Made by a program: the position numbers and the translations under genes
DNA from: Gemmatimonadaceae bacterium
Lineage (GTDB): Bacteria > Gemmatimonadota > Gemmatimonadetes > Gemmatimonadales > Gemmatimonadaceae
NCBI GenBank assembly: GCA_036003045.1
Contig: DASYSS010000002.1
Location: 1 to 64,000, forward strand
Reading direction: 5' to 3'
DNA length: 64,000 bases
Notes under the pieces: model-generated
The model's input: the letters and a program-made list of their open reading frames with translations, nothing else
Database searches by the model: none
Told to the model about the DNA's origin: nothing
Shown here: one piece after another, positions 46,234 through 54,613 of the stretch
How positions within the stretch are numbered: position 1 is the first letter of the stretch
Layout: each line of letters begins with the position of its first letter

Positions 46234-47811
46234 ATGCGTAGACGGGCCACGCTCCTTTCGGTGAGTCTGGCGGTCATCGCTCTGGCGGTGGCGTCGTGCG
46301 GCCGCGACGACGGGACGAAGGCGTCGAAGTACGTGCCGCAGCAGGTTGGAGAGATCGCCGGCGTGTCCGCGGAAATGGTTCAAGCCGCGATCGAGGCGCG
46401 CGTCGACAGCGCGAAACCGCCGAGCTGGGTCACGCCCGATCGTTGGAGAAAGGTGCAGGCGCTCTACGCGCACTACTCGAACGCGCCGCTCTGGATTCAG
46501 TCCGGCGGGATCAAGGAACGCGCGACCGCTCTGCTCGCGGCGCTCGACTCGGCGCCGTCGCACGCGCTGAAGACCGATCGCTATCCGATCGATTCGATTC
46601 ACAAAGTGGTCGACGCGCAGAAGATCGACAGCGGCGCGACCGCCGCCGACATCGCCAACGCGGACGTGTTGCTCACCGCGGCGTACGTGGGCTACGCGTC
46701 GGACATGCTCGTCGGACAGGTGGATCCGCGCACGGTCTCGCAGTCGTGGTACATCCCGGCGCGTCCGGCCGCGGTGGATTCGGCGCTGGTCAACGCGCTC
46801 GAGGACTCGTCGATGAGTCTCGGCCTCGAGCAGATGGCGCCGCAGGACTCGGAATATGCGGTGCTGCGGCGGGACTACACGCGCTATCGCGGATTCGCGG
46901 CGCAGGGCGGTTGGGCGGAAGTCCCAACGGCTGTGAGCAAAGAAGCGCTGAGATCGAGACTCGAGGCCGAGGGCTACACGATTGCCGCCGACTCGGTCGT
47001 CTCCGCGCTCAAGCAATGGCAGGCGCGCCACGACCTCGTGCCCGACGGGAAGATCGGCAAGGCAACTCTCGCCGCCCTCAACGTGACGGCCGACGAGCGC
47101 GTCGACCAGATCGCGACGAACCTGGAGCGCCACCGCTGGCTGCCGCGGGCGCTGGGGCAGCGCTACGTGTACGTCAACGTTCCGTCGTTCCGGCTCGACG
47201 CGTACGACTCGGGGCAACGCGCTCTGTCGATGCGCGTCATCGTCGGCGCGGACTACAAGGAGAAGTCGACGCCGGTGTTCAGCGACGTGATGCGGACGGT
47301 CGTGTTCCGTCCGTACTGGCGGCCGACCAAGGACATCATCAAGAACGAGATTCTGCCGAAGCTGAAGACCGACACGACGTACATGCGGCGGAACAACATG
47401 GAGTGGGCGACGGAGAACGGCACACGCACGCTGCGCCAGCGACCGGGCCCGAGCAATTCGCTCGGCCTCGTGAAGTTTCTCTTTCCGAACGACTACAACA
47501 TCTATCTGCACGACACGAACGAGAAATCGCTCTTCGGCAAGAGCGTCCGCGCCGAAAGCCACGGGTGCATTCGCGTACAGCATCCCGACTCGCTCGCCGA
47601 ATTCGTGCTTGGCTGGACAGCCGACAGCGTGACGGCCGCGATGCAGGCGGGGAAGGACAACCGCGCGGTCGCGCTGCCGAACAAGCTCCCGGTGTACATC
47701 GTGTACTTCACGGCGTACGCGCGCGATGGCGACCTGCACTTCGCCAACGACGTGTACAAGCGTGATTCCGTGTTCAAGGCGCCGCAGCCCACCGCGCCGA
47801 TCGCTCCCTAG
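46234..47811 (+). CDS. L,D-transpeptidase lipoprotein (YcbB/LdtD type)
   Basis: The start at 46234 gives 525 residues and a lipoprotein signal (ALAVASCG), so the protein sits in the envelope. An N-terminal scaffold region, a peptidoglycan-binding fold (about residues 240-290, WQARHDLVPDGKIGKATLAAL) and a YkuD domain follow. The catalytic motif is SHGCIRV with Cys445. Such enzymes make 3-3 cross-links in peptidoglycan and are insensitive to most beta-lactams. It starts 5 nt after the CNB-reductase gene stop and may be in its operon. An upstream in-frame start would delete the lipobox logic and is not used. Confidence 0.92.
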   Translation: MRRRATLLSVSLAVIALAVASCGRDDGTKASKYVPQQVGEIAGVSAEMVQAAIEARVDSAKPPSWVTPDRWRKVQALYAHYSNAPLWIQSGGIKERATALLAALDSAPSHALKTDRYPIDSIHKVVDAQKIDSGATAADIANADVLLTAAYVGYASDMLVGQVDPRTVSQSWYIPARPAAVDSALVNALEDSSMSLGLEQMAPQDSEYAVLRRDYTRYRGFAAQGGWAEVPTAVSKEALRSRLEAEGYTIAADSVVSALKQWQARHDLVPDGKIGKATLAALNVTADERVDQIATNLERHRWLPRALGQRYVYVNVPSFRLDAYDSGQRALSMRVIVGADYKEKSTPVFSDVMRTVVFRPYWRPTKDIIKNEILPKLKTDTTYMRRNNMEWATENGTRTLRQRPGPSNSLGLVKFLFPNDYNIYLHDTNEKSLFGKSVRAESHGCIRVQHPDSLAEFVLGWTADSVTAAMQAGKDNRAVALPNKLPVYIVYFTAYARDGDLHFANDVYKRDSVFKAPQPTAPIAP

Positions 47812-47881
47812 GGCCTTCCGCGCACCGTCCGGACGGGGGAAATTCGGTGTCCAACATCCCACCGTCCGCCGCGAGGTCCTC

Positions 47882-48322
47882 ATGCGTTTCGTCCACTCGG
47901 CCGCGCTTCTCGCAGCCATCGTCGTACCGGCGTCGTCGTTCGCGCAGAAGCAGTCCGTCACCGCGCCGGGCATGAACGCCACGGCGACGCTCACCCCGGG
48001 CATTCGCGAGGGGAACATCTTGTACGTGTCGGGGCAGCTCGGCACGTCGCGCGATGCCCCCGATTCGACGATTCAGGGGCAGACCAAGCGCGCGCTGGAG
48101 AACGTCCAGAAGGTCGTCGAAGCGGCGGGGAGCACGATGGCCAACGTGCTCAAGTGCACGGTGTTTCTCGCCGACGTCAAAGACTTCGCGGGCATGAACA
48201 GCGCGTACACGCAGTTTTTCCCGAAGGAACCGCCGGCCCGATCCACCGTCGCCGTCGCCGCGCTCGTGAGCCCTTCGGCGAAGGTGGAGATCGAGTGCAT
48301 AGCGGCGATTCCGCCGAAATAG
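47882..48322 (+). CDS. Exported RidA family protein
   Basis: The product has 146 residues from ATG 47882 and carries a signal peptide (RFVHSAALLAAIVVPASSFAQ), which is unusual because RidA proteins are normally cytoplasmic 2-iminobutanoate/enamine deaminases. The RidA fold follows with YVSGQLGTSRD, LKCTVFLADVKDF and the conserved Arg in PARSTVAVAAL near the end, so the substrate site looks intact. It follows the L,D-transpeptidase gene by about 70 nt. Role in the periplasm is unknown; it may act on reactive enamines there. Confidence 0.88.
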   Translation: MRFVHSAALLAAIVVPASSFAQKQSVTAPGMNATATLTPGIREGNILYVSGQLGTSRDAPDSTIQGQTKRALENVQKVVEAAGSTMANVLKCTVFLADVKDFAGMNSAYTQFFPKEPPARSTVAVAALVSPSAKVEIECIAAIPPK

Positions 48323-48359
48323 GCGGCTACAACCCGCGTTGCCGGCCACGAAGCGCGGC

Positions 48360-48471
48360 TAGAAAAATCGACACAGATCCCGCAGACGGTGAACAGCGAT
48401 CCCGCAGATTGTTTTGTCTTTATCTGCGGGATCGTCGTTCACATCTGCGTCAACTGCGTTGAAGTTTTTGC
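48360..48471. repeat. Intergenic inverted-repeat element, copy 3
   Basis: In the gap between the RidA gene and the convergent MFS gene, a 13-bp perfect stem (CGATCCCGCAGAT at 48397-48409 with ATCTGCGGGATCG at 48422-48434) closes a 12-nt loop. Outer arms carry AGAAAAATCGACACAGA on the left and TCTGCGTCAACTGCGTTGAAGTTTTT on the right. It is the best-preserved of the related elements. Confidence 0.82.
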
Positions 48472-48478
48472 GAACGTC

Positions 48479-49807
48479 TTAGTGGAGCGCCTGCCGGCTC
48501 TGATCGGGTAGCGCGAAGACGACCGCGGCGGCCGCGATGTAGAACGCCGACGTGAGGCTTAGCGCCGAGACGATCCCGACGTTCGGCACGGCCGCCAGCA
48601 CTCCGATGACGTATGGTGCCAGGGCACCAAGTAGGCGACCGGAGTTGTAGCCGAGTCCTTGCCCGCTTGCGCGAACGGCCGTTGGGAAGAGCTCCGACAT
48701 GAGCGGCGCGGCGACGCTCCAGTAGGCGTGGCCCGCGCACCCCAGGACCGGGCTCAGAAGCAAAAGCAGCGTCGGATGGTGCACGAGCCGACCGTACACC
48801 GGTACCAGAAGGGCGGACGCGGTCACGAACGTGACGAACACTCGCCGACGCCCGAACCGATCGGCGAGCGGGCCGAACGAGAGATAGCCGATGAACGCGC
48901 CTGCCTGAATCGGGATCAGCCAACCGGTCGACTTCACGACGCTCATTCCGGCGCCGCCTTTCTCGATGGGCGACGCGAGAAGATTCGGAAGCCAGAAAAA
49001 CAACCCCCAATACGCGAACTGAAGCAGCGATGCGAGCAGACAGGCGAGCAGCGTCCGCCTGCGAAGCTCGGGGCCGAACAAGACGCGGTAAGGATTCGTC
49101 CGAGCGTGCGGCGACGCTCGAGACGCGCGCCAGAGCTCCGGTTCCTCGACGCGTCGTTGAGCCCACAGCGTGAAGAACGCGGGGAGGCCGCCGAGCGCGA
49201 ACAGCACGCGCCACCCGTGATCGCCGAACGGAAGCACGTCGAGCACCAGACCGGCGAGAACCGCGGCGAGGATCGCGCCGAGGGCCCACGTCGACTGCAT
49301 CGCGCTCGTCGCTTTGTTTCGCAGCTCCGGCCGGATCGATTCGGCGACGAGGACCGCGCCCGACGCCCACTCGCCGCCCATGCCCAGTCCGAGCAACGCC
49401 CGCCAGACCGCGAGCTGCACGACGCTCTGAGACGTCGCCGCGCCGAGCGAGCAAACCGAGTATATGAGAATCGTGATGTTGAGCGCCCGTACGCGGCCGA
49501 TGCGGTCGGCGATCACACCGAAGGACAGGCCGCCGACCGCGGCGCTCACCAGCGTCAGCGTGCCGAGCAATCCGGCGGTGGCGTCACCAAAACCGAAGTA
49601 CGATTTGAGGTGCCCGATGGCCAGCACGTAAATCAGGAAGTCCATCGAGTCGAACATCCAGCCCAGCCCGGCCGCGATGAGGACTCGGCGCTCCGCGAGG
49701 GTGAGCGAGCGGAGCCAGGAGCCCGTCGCGACCAGGCCCGGCGTGGCCGTGACCGCGCCGGCGGCGGGGGTAGCGGCGCCGCCTGCCGCCGCGGTCGACT
49801 CAGTCAT
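48479..49807 (-). CDS. MFS transporter (metabolite:H+ symporter type)
   Basis: The 442-residue protein has about twelve membrane helices. Loop motifs are DRIGRVRAL between helices 2 and 3 and RFGRRRVF in the second half, with GLGMGGEWASGAVLVAES in helix 4. That composition places it near the sugar/aromatic acid/organic acid symporters such as PcaK-like proteins. Its low-complexity N-terminus is Gly/Ala-rich. No catabolic genes lie beside it, so the substrate is unknown. It diverges from the EmrB-like gene with a near-perfect palindrome between them. Confidence 0.86.
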   Translation of the reverse strand: MTESTAAAGGAATPAAGAVTATPGLVATGSWLRSLTLAERRVLIAAGLGWMFDSMDFLIYVLAIGHLKSYFGFGDATAGLLGTLTLVSAAVGGLSFGVIADRIGRVRALNITILIYSVCSLGAATSQSVVQLAVWRALLGLGMGGEWASGAVLVAESIRPELRNKATSAMQSTWALGAILAAVLAGLVLDVLPFGDHGWRVLFALGGLPAFFTLWAQRRVEEPELWRASRASPHARTNPYRVLFGPELRRRTLLACLLASLLQFAYWGLFFWLPNLLASPIEKGGAGMSVVKSTGWLIPIQAGAFIGYLSFGPLADRFGRRRVFVTFVTASALLVPVYGRLVHHPTLLLLLSPVLGCAGHAYWSVAAPLMSELFPTAVRASGQGLGYNSGRLLGALAPYVIGVLAAVPNVGIVSALSLTSAFYIAAAAVVFALPDQSRQALH

Positions 49808-49882
49808 GGGCCGCGGCGGTCGGATTCATGAGCGTTGCGGGCAGGGGCGACACGGAGTTCTCCACCCAACGAGATTTGGTGA

Positions 49883-49915
49883 ACCGCGCGACCGCCGTCA
49901 CGGCCGTCGCGCGGT
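49883..49915. promoter_or_regulatory. Long near-perfect palindrome between divergent transporter genes
   Basis: ACCGCGCGAC (49883-49892) and GTCGCGCGGT (49906-49915) form a perfect 10-bp inverted repeat. Inside, GCCG and CGGC pair around TCA, so the hairpin has 14 base pairs with one mismatch. It lies in the 189-bp gap between two divergent MFS transporter genes and is more likely an operator or attenuator than a terminator because no T-run follows. Confidence 0.55.
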
Positions 49916-49996
49916 ATCGGCGCGATGATTGTAGCATCGGGAGGGTCGGTCAGCGACCCGCCGCGCCGATTCCGGCACCCCATAACGATTGGACTG

Positions 49997-51619
49997 ATGG
50001 CGACATCGGCTGTAGGAAAGCGGACCGCGGGAGCGCGCTTCGAGACGCAAGAGAAGGAGCACGGCGACCACTACCGGTGGATCATCCTGCTCGGCCTGAT
50101 CACGGCCGCGATCATGGAAGTACTCGACACGACGATCATCAACGTCGCGCTCCCGCAGATGGCGGGAAATCTGGGCGCGACGATCCAGGAGATCGCGTGG
50201 GTGAGCACGGGCTACATCCTGTCGAACGTCGTCGTGTTGCCGATGACCGCGTTCTTCACCGCCACGTTCGGGCGACGCAACTATCTGACGGCGTCGATCA
50301 TCATCTTCGTGACGGCGTCATTTCTTTGCGGGACGTCGCATACTCTCGGTGAGCTGATCCTGTGGCGCGTCGTGCAGGGCGCGGGAGGCGCCGCGCTGCT
50401 GTCGACCGCGCAGGCGACGCTGCGACAGATCTTCCCGCGCGAAGAGCAGGGGATGGTGCAGGCGATCTTCATCCTCGGCATCATCGTCGCGCCGACGCTG
50501 GGGCCGACGCTCGGCGGGTGGATCACCGACAACTACAACTGGGGCTGGTGCTTCTTCATCAACGTGCCGATCGGCATCGTCGCCACGTTCCTGGTGACGG
50601 GCTTTCTGCACGATCCGCCGGGAATGCGGAAGAAGCCGCAGGCGATCGACTGGGCGGGCATCTCGCTGCTGACGATCGGTCTCGCGTCGCTTCAGTACGT
50701 GCTCGAGGAAGGGCGCGAGAAGGATTGGTTCAACGACACGCTGATCATTCGGCTGAGCGTCATCGCCGGAGTGTCATTGGCGGGAATGCTCTGGTGGGAA
50801 CTGTCACCGAGGAACAAACACCCGGTAATTGACTTCCACGTCCTCAAGAACCGCGACCTCGCGGGGTCGATCTTCCTCTTCATCGCTCTTGGGTTCGGTC
50901 TGTACGGCGGTGTTTTTCTCTTTCCGCTGTTCACGCAGAATCTGCTGCACTTCACGCCGACCGAGACCGGGCTCACGCTCATGCCCGGCGGCATCGCGAC
51001 CGCCGTGGCGGCGATCATTTGCGGCCGCATGCTGAACGGCGCCAAGCCGATGGTCGACGCGCGCGTGCTGATCTACATCGGCGTGTCGCTGTTCGTCGTC
51101 GCCATGTGGCGGCTTGGGCACCTCACGGTCGATGCCGGCGAACCGGAAGCCCGGTATGCCCTGATCATACGCGGCCTGGGCCTCGGGTTCCTGTTCACGC
51201 CGATCAACAACGTGGCCTACGCGAACCTCAAGCCGAGCCAGGCACAGCAAGCGTCCGGTTTGATCAACCTGGCTCGGCAGTTGGGCGGGTCCTTCGGAAT
51301 CGCCATTATCACGACTTTCCTAGACCATCAGGTCGCGATGCACCGGGCGATGCTGACCGCCAACACGTACATCGAGAACCCGCAACTCGTCGCACGGCAA
51401 AACGCGGCGGTGGCCGGTCTCGTGGCAAAAGGATACTCGGCAGTGCAGGCCAAACAGGGTGCGCTGGCCATCCTCGACGGGGCGCTGATGCGCCAGGCGA
51501 CCATGCTGAGCTACAACGACGCGTGGATGTTGATTTTGGCGACGTTCGTGCTCATCGCCCCGGCGATCCTGATCTTGAGGAAGCCAAGGTCACACGGGCC
51601 GGTGGAGGCGGGGCACTGA
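49997..51619 (+). CDS. DHA2 family (EmrB/QacA) multidrug efflux MFS transporter
   Basis: This 540-residue pump has fourteen membrane helices. Motifs of the drug:H+ antiporter-2 family are present: LDTTIINVALPQMA in helix 1 (with its acidic residue), TATFGRRNYL, and LWRVVQGAGGAALL in helix 4, with GWITDNYNWGWCFFINVP. Start 49997 removes 24 codons of non-conserved sequence. Family members in Gram-negatives often work with an HlyD/EmrA adaptor and TolC. A terminator follows the gene, so the adaptor and TolC genes downstream are probably not in the same transcript, although they could still cooperate. Confidence 0.92.
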   Translation: MATSAVGKRTAGARFETQEKEHGDHYRWIILLGLITAAIMEVLDTTIINVALPQMAGNLGATIQEIAWVSTGYILSNVVVLPMTAFFTATFGRRNYLTASIIIFVTASFLCGTSHTLGELILWRVVQGAGGAALLSTAQATLRQIFPREEQGMVQAIFILGIIVAPTLGPTLGGWITDNYNWGWCFFINVPIGIVATFLVTGFLHDPPGMRKKPQAIDWAGISLLTIGLASLQYVLEEGREKDWFNDTLIIRLSVIAGVSLAGMLWWELSPRNKHPVIDFHVLKNRDLAGSIFLFIALGFGLYGGVFLFPLFTQNLLHFTPTETGLTLMPGGIATAVAAIICGRMLNGAKPMVDARVLIYIGVSLFVVAMWRLGHLTVDAGEPEARYALIIRGLGLGFLFTPINNVAYANLKPSQAQQASGLINLARQLGGSFGIAIITTFLDHQVAMHRAMLTANTYIENPQLVARQNAAVAGLVAKGYSAVQAKQGALAILDGALMRQATMLSYNDAWMLILATFVLIAPAILILRKPRSHGPVEAGH

Positions 51620-51689
51620 CGGCGGGCCTACCCGTCCCCGGGTCAACACCTACCCCCTCCCACACGTACCACCTTATAGATGAACGCGG

Positions 51690-51720
51690 CGGCGCCTCCG
51701 TTCGGGGGCGCCGTTTTGTT
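51690..51720 (+). terminator. Rho-independent terminator after the EmrB-like gene
   Basis: CGGCGCCTCC (51690-51699) pairs with GGGGGCGCCG (51704-51713) around a GTTC loop, with one wobble pair, and TTTTGTT follows directly. This is the strongest intrinsic terminator in the window. It separates the EmrB-like gene from the RND operon that starts at 51783, whose promoter must then lie in the 60 bp between, or be reached by read-through. Confidence 0.85.
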
Positions 51721-51782
51721 CCAATCCGCTCGCCGGCGCGTAAGTTTTCACCGTGCCCGAGAGCGTCTCCCCACCGAAACCC

Positions 51783-53132
51783 ATGTCAGTTCGACGTATA
51801 CCATTACTCGCCGTCGCGTCCGCCATCGCGGCGCTCGCCGCCTGCGAGAACAAGAAGGCGGAGCAAGCGCCGCTGCCGACTACGGCGGTCACACGCGGCA
51901 ACATCGCCGTTCGCGTTCAAGCGACCGGCACGGTCGAGCCGATCAACCCGGTCGACATCAAATCGAAGGCTCAAGGTCAGATCATCGCGCTGCCCGTCGA
52001 AGTCGGGTCCGTCGTGAAGAAGGGTCAGGAGATCGCGAAGATCGACCCGCGCGACGTCAAAAATCAGTACGACCAGGCCGTCGCCGACGACGTCGTCTCG
52101 TATACGAGTCTTCAGGCGACCAAGCGCGATCAAGCGCGGCAGGACTCGCTGTTCGCGGCGCACGTCATCACCGCCTCGGAACACGACAGCAGCAAGGCGA
52201 CGCTCACGGCGGCGCAAGCTGATCTCGTCAGCAGCCGCGCCGCGCTCGACCTGCGCCGCCAGGCGCTCGAGGATGCGACGGTCGAGGCTCCGCTCGGCGG
52301 CACGGTGGTAAGCCGTCCGACGACGCAGGGCACGATCATCACGTCGGCGACGTCGGCGAACGGCGGTACGACGCTCATGACCATCGCCGATCTCGGACGC
52401 GTACGCATGCGCGTGACGATCGACGAAGTGGAAATGGCGAACGTCCGCGTCGGCGAACCGGCGTCGGTCGCCGTCGACGCTTTCCCGGACCACATCTTCG
52501 ACGGTGTCGTCGAGAAGGTCGAGCCGCAGGCCGTGGTCACGCAGGGCGTGACGTTTTTCCAGGCGTTGGTGAGCATCAGCAACAAGGACGGTCTGCTGAT
52601 GCCGGGCATGAACGGCGAAGTCACGATCCGCGCCGCCGATCTGTCTCAAGTCGTGCAGTTGCCCATCGACGCCATTCGGCCGACGAACGAGCTCGCGCCG
52701 GTGGCGCGCATGTTCGGTCTCTCGGTGGACACGATCACCTCGCAGATGCGGAAGGACCTCCTCGGCACCGAAGGAACGACCGGCGTGCCGGGGCGATACG
52801 TCGTCGTCGCACTCGCCGATGGATCGTACGAGATGCGTCTGGTAAAGACGGGTCCGACGGATCTGCGCGTGCAAGAGATCACGGACGGGGTCAAGGAAGG
52901 CGACAAGGTGGTCATGCTGGGCGCCATCATCATAGGGAAACCGGCCGTTCCGCCGACGCTTCGAATCGCGGCGAACATTCGTCGCGCACCGACGTCGGAG
53001 GTCGGGGCGGCCACGGGATCCGGCGGGACGCAAGCAGGTAAACCCGCGGCAGCGAGCGCGCCGAAGCCGGCGGCCGCCAAGCCGAGTGGGGAACCGCAAG
53101 CCACGCAAGCGGGATCAGCCAGGAAGCCGTGA
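51783..53132 (+). CDS. RND/HlyD-type periplasmic adaptor lipoprotein, first copy
   Basis: The product has 449 residues from ATG 51783, with a lipoprotein signal (LAACE). A membrane-fusion fold follows: VQATGTVEPINPVDIKS, then a coiled-coil hairpin (about 75-165), then VEAPLGGTVVSRP and RVTIDEVEMANVRVG. The Ala/Lys/Pro-rich tail after about 400 is unusual. It bridges an inner membrane pump and TolC. Its sequence resembles MacA-like adaptors, while a second adaptor closer to AcrA/MdtA lies two genes on. The cognate pump is thus uncertain. Its stop overlaps the TolC start by 4 bp (GTGA). Confidence 0.88.
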   Translation: MSVRRIPLLAVASAIAALAACENKKAEQAPLPTTAVTRGNIAVRVQATGTVEPINPVDIKSKAQGQIIALPVEVGSVVKKGQEIAKIDPRDVKNQYDQAVADDVVSYTSLQATKRDQARQDSLFAAHVITASEHDSSKATLTAAQADLVSSRAALDLRRQALEDATVEAPLGGTVVSRPTTQGTIITSATSANGGTTLMTIADLGRVRMRVTIDEVEMANVRVGEPASVAVDAFPDHIFDGVVEKVEPQAVVTQGVTFFQALVSISNKDGLLMPGMNGEVTIRAADLSQVVQLPIDAIRPTNELAPVARMFGLSVDTITSQMRKDLLGTEGTTGVPGRYVVVALADGSYEMRLVKTGPTDLRVQEITDGVKEGDKVVMLGAIIIGKPAVPPTLRIAANIRRAPTSEVGAATGSGGTQAGKPAAASAPKPAAAKPSGEPQATQAGSARKP

Positions 53133-54613
53133 AGGCCAAGACCGGATCCCTATTCGCATTCTCTTACCTCCTGACGGCAGGCACGGCGTGCGTTCATCCC
53201 ACGCCCTCGATCGACGGCTCGGCGTCTTCACCAACCAGCGCGGCCACCCTTTGGACTCCGTCGTCGAGCGTCGTCAACGCGGCAGCGCGTGACGCGAAGC
53301 CTGCGTCGCACCCGATCGTCGGTGCGCCGAGCGCCGACGAACTGAAAAAGCTCACCGTCGCCGACGTCGTCGACGTCGCGCTCCGCAACAGCCCCGCGAC
53401 GCGCAACACCTGGCTGCAGGCACGCGCCAGCGCCGACGTCTACGGATCGAGCGAGAGCCGCCTCTATCCGAACATCTCCGCCGGCGCGACGGTGAACAAC
53501 TCGCGCGTGCTTGGCACCACGGGTCGTCCGGCGTCGACGCGATCGCAGGCCGGTCCGACGCTCACGCTCACCTACACGGTGCTCGACTTCGGCGGACGGT
53601 CCGGCACGATCGACGTCGCCCGGCAGACGGCGGTGGCGGCGAACCTCGCACACAACTCGACCGTCGAGAACACGATTCTCCAAGTCGAGGGGGCGGCGTT
53701 CAGCTACCTGTCGGCGCGCGCGCAACGCGACGCGGAGAAGTCGTCAGTCGATCTCGCCACGGCCGCGCTCGACGCGGCGAGCGAGCGGCATCGTGTCGGC
53801 CTGGCCACGATCGCGGACGTGTTGCAAGCACAAACGGCTCGCTCGCAAGCCGAACTCGACCTCGAGACCCTCGAAGGTTCCACGCAGGTCGCGCGCGGCG
53901 CGCTCGCCGTGGCGATGGGTCTTCCCGCGAACACGCCATTCGAGATTCCCGACGTTCCGGCGACGGATTCAGTTTTCTTTGTGGCGCAGTCGGTCGATTC
54001 GCTGATCGATTTAGCGATTCGGAACCGTCCGGAGCTCGCGCAAGCGCGTGCCGCGGCGGCCGCGGCGTCGTCACAGATCAGGGTCGCGAAATCGGGGTAT
54101 TTACCGGCGCTGTCGTTTTCCGCGATCGGCGGCAACAACGCCTCAAACGTTTCGGGTTTCGCCGGTAACTCTTATTCAGTCACTGTCGGTGTGCAGATGC
54201 CCGTGTTCACCGGATTCGCAAATGGTTACGACGTGGCCGCGGCTAGTGAGCAGTACCAGGCGGCGATCGCGCGCACCGAAGCCACCCGTCAACAGGTCAT
54301 TCAGCAGGTGTTCACCGCCTATTACACGCTCCGCACCGCCGCCGACCGCGTCAGGACCGCGCACGACCTCCTCACGAGCGCGATCCAGTCCGAGTCGGTC
54401 GCGCGCGGGCGTTACAAGGAAGGGGTCGGCAGCATCGTCGACCTGCTGGTCGCACAGTCGGCGCTGGCCAGCGCGCGCGCGCAAGACGTCGACACGCGAT
54501 GGCAATGGCGGACTTCGCTCGCGCAGCTCGCGCACGATGTCGGCGTGTTGAATTCGCGCGGCGATACGAGCTTCTCGCCGTTTACTCCTCTGCCGAACGT
54601 GAGGCCGCGCTGA
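53129..54613 (+). CDS. TolC-family outer membrane efflux lipoprotein
   Basis: The 494-residue protein starts with a GTG that overlaps the previous stop, and has a lipoprotein-like signal (LLTAGTAC). The outer membrane factor fold has two halves of paired helices and strands. Typical segments are LTLTYTVLDFGGRSG in the first half, RHRVGLATIADVLQAQT and, in the second half, RYKEGVGSIVDLLVAQSALA. It should form the outer membrane duct for the two adaptors encoded on either side of it. The next gene starts within its stop codon (TGATG). Confidence 0.93.
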   Translation: MKAKTGSLFAFSYLLTAGTACVHPTPSIDGSASSPTSAATLWTPSSSVVNAAARDAKPASHPIVGAPSADELKKLTVADVVDVALRNSPATRNTWLQARASADVYGSSESRLYPNISAGATVNNSRVLGTTGRPASTRSQAGPTLTLTYTVLDFGGRSGTIDVARQTAVAANLAHNSTVENTILQVEGAAFSYLSARAQRDAEKSSVDLATAALDAASERHRVGLATIADVLQAQTARSQAELDLETLEGSTQVARGALAVAMGLPANTPFEIPDVPATDSVFFVAQSVDSLIDLAIRNRPELAQARAAAAAASSQIRVAKSGYLPALSFSAIGGNNASNVSGFAGNSYSVTVGVQMPVFTGFANGYDVAAASEQYQAAIARTEATRQQVIQQVFTAYYTLRTAADRVRTAHDLLTSAIQSESVARGRYKEGVGSIVDLLVAQSALASARAQDVDTRWQWRTSLAQLAHDVGVLNSRGDTSFSPFTPLPNVRPR

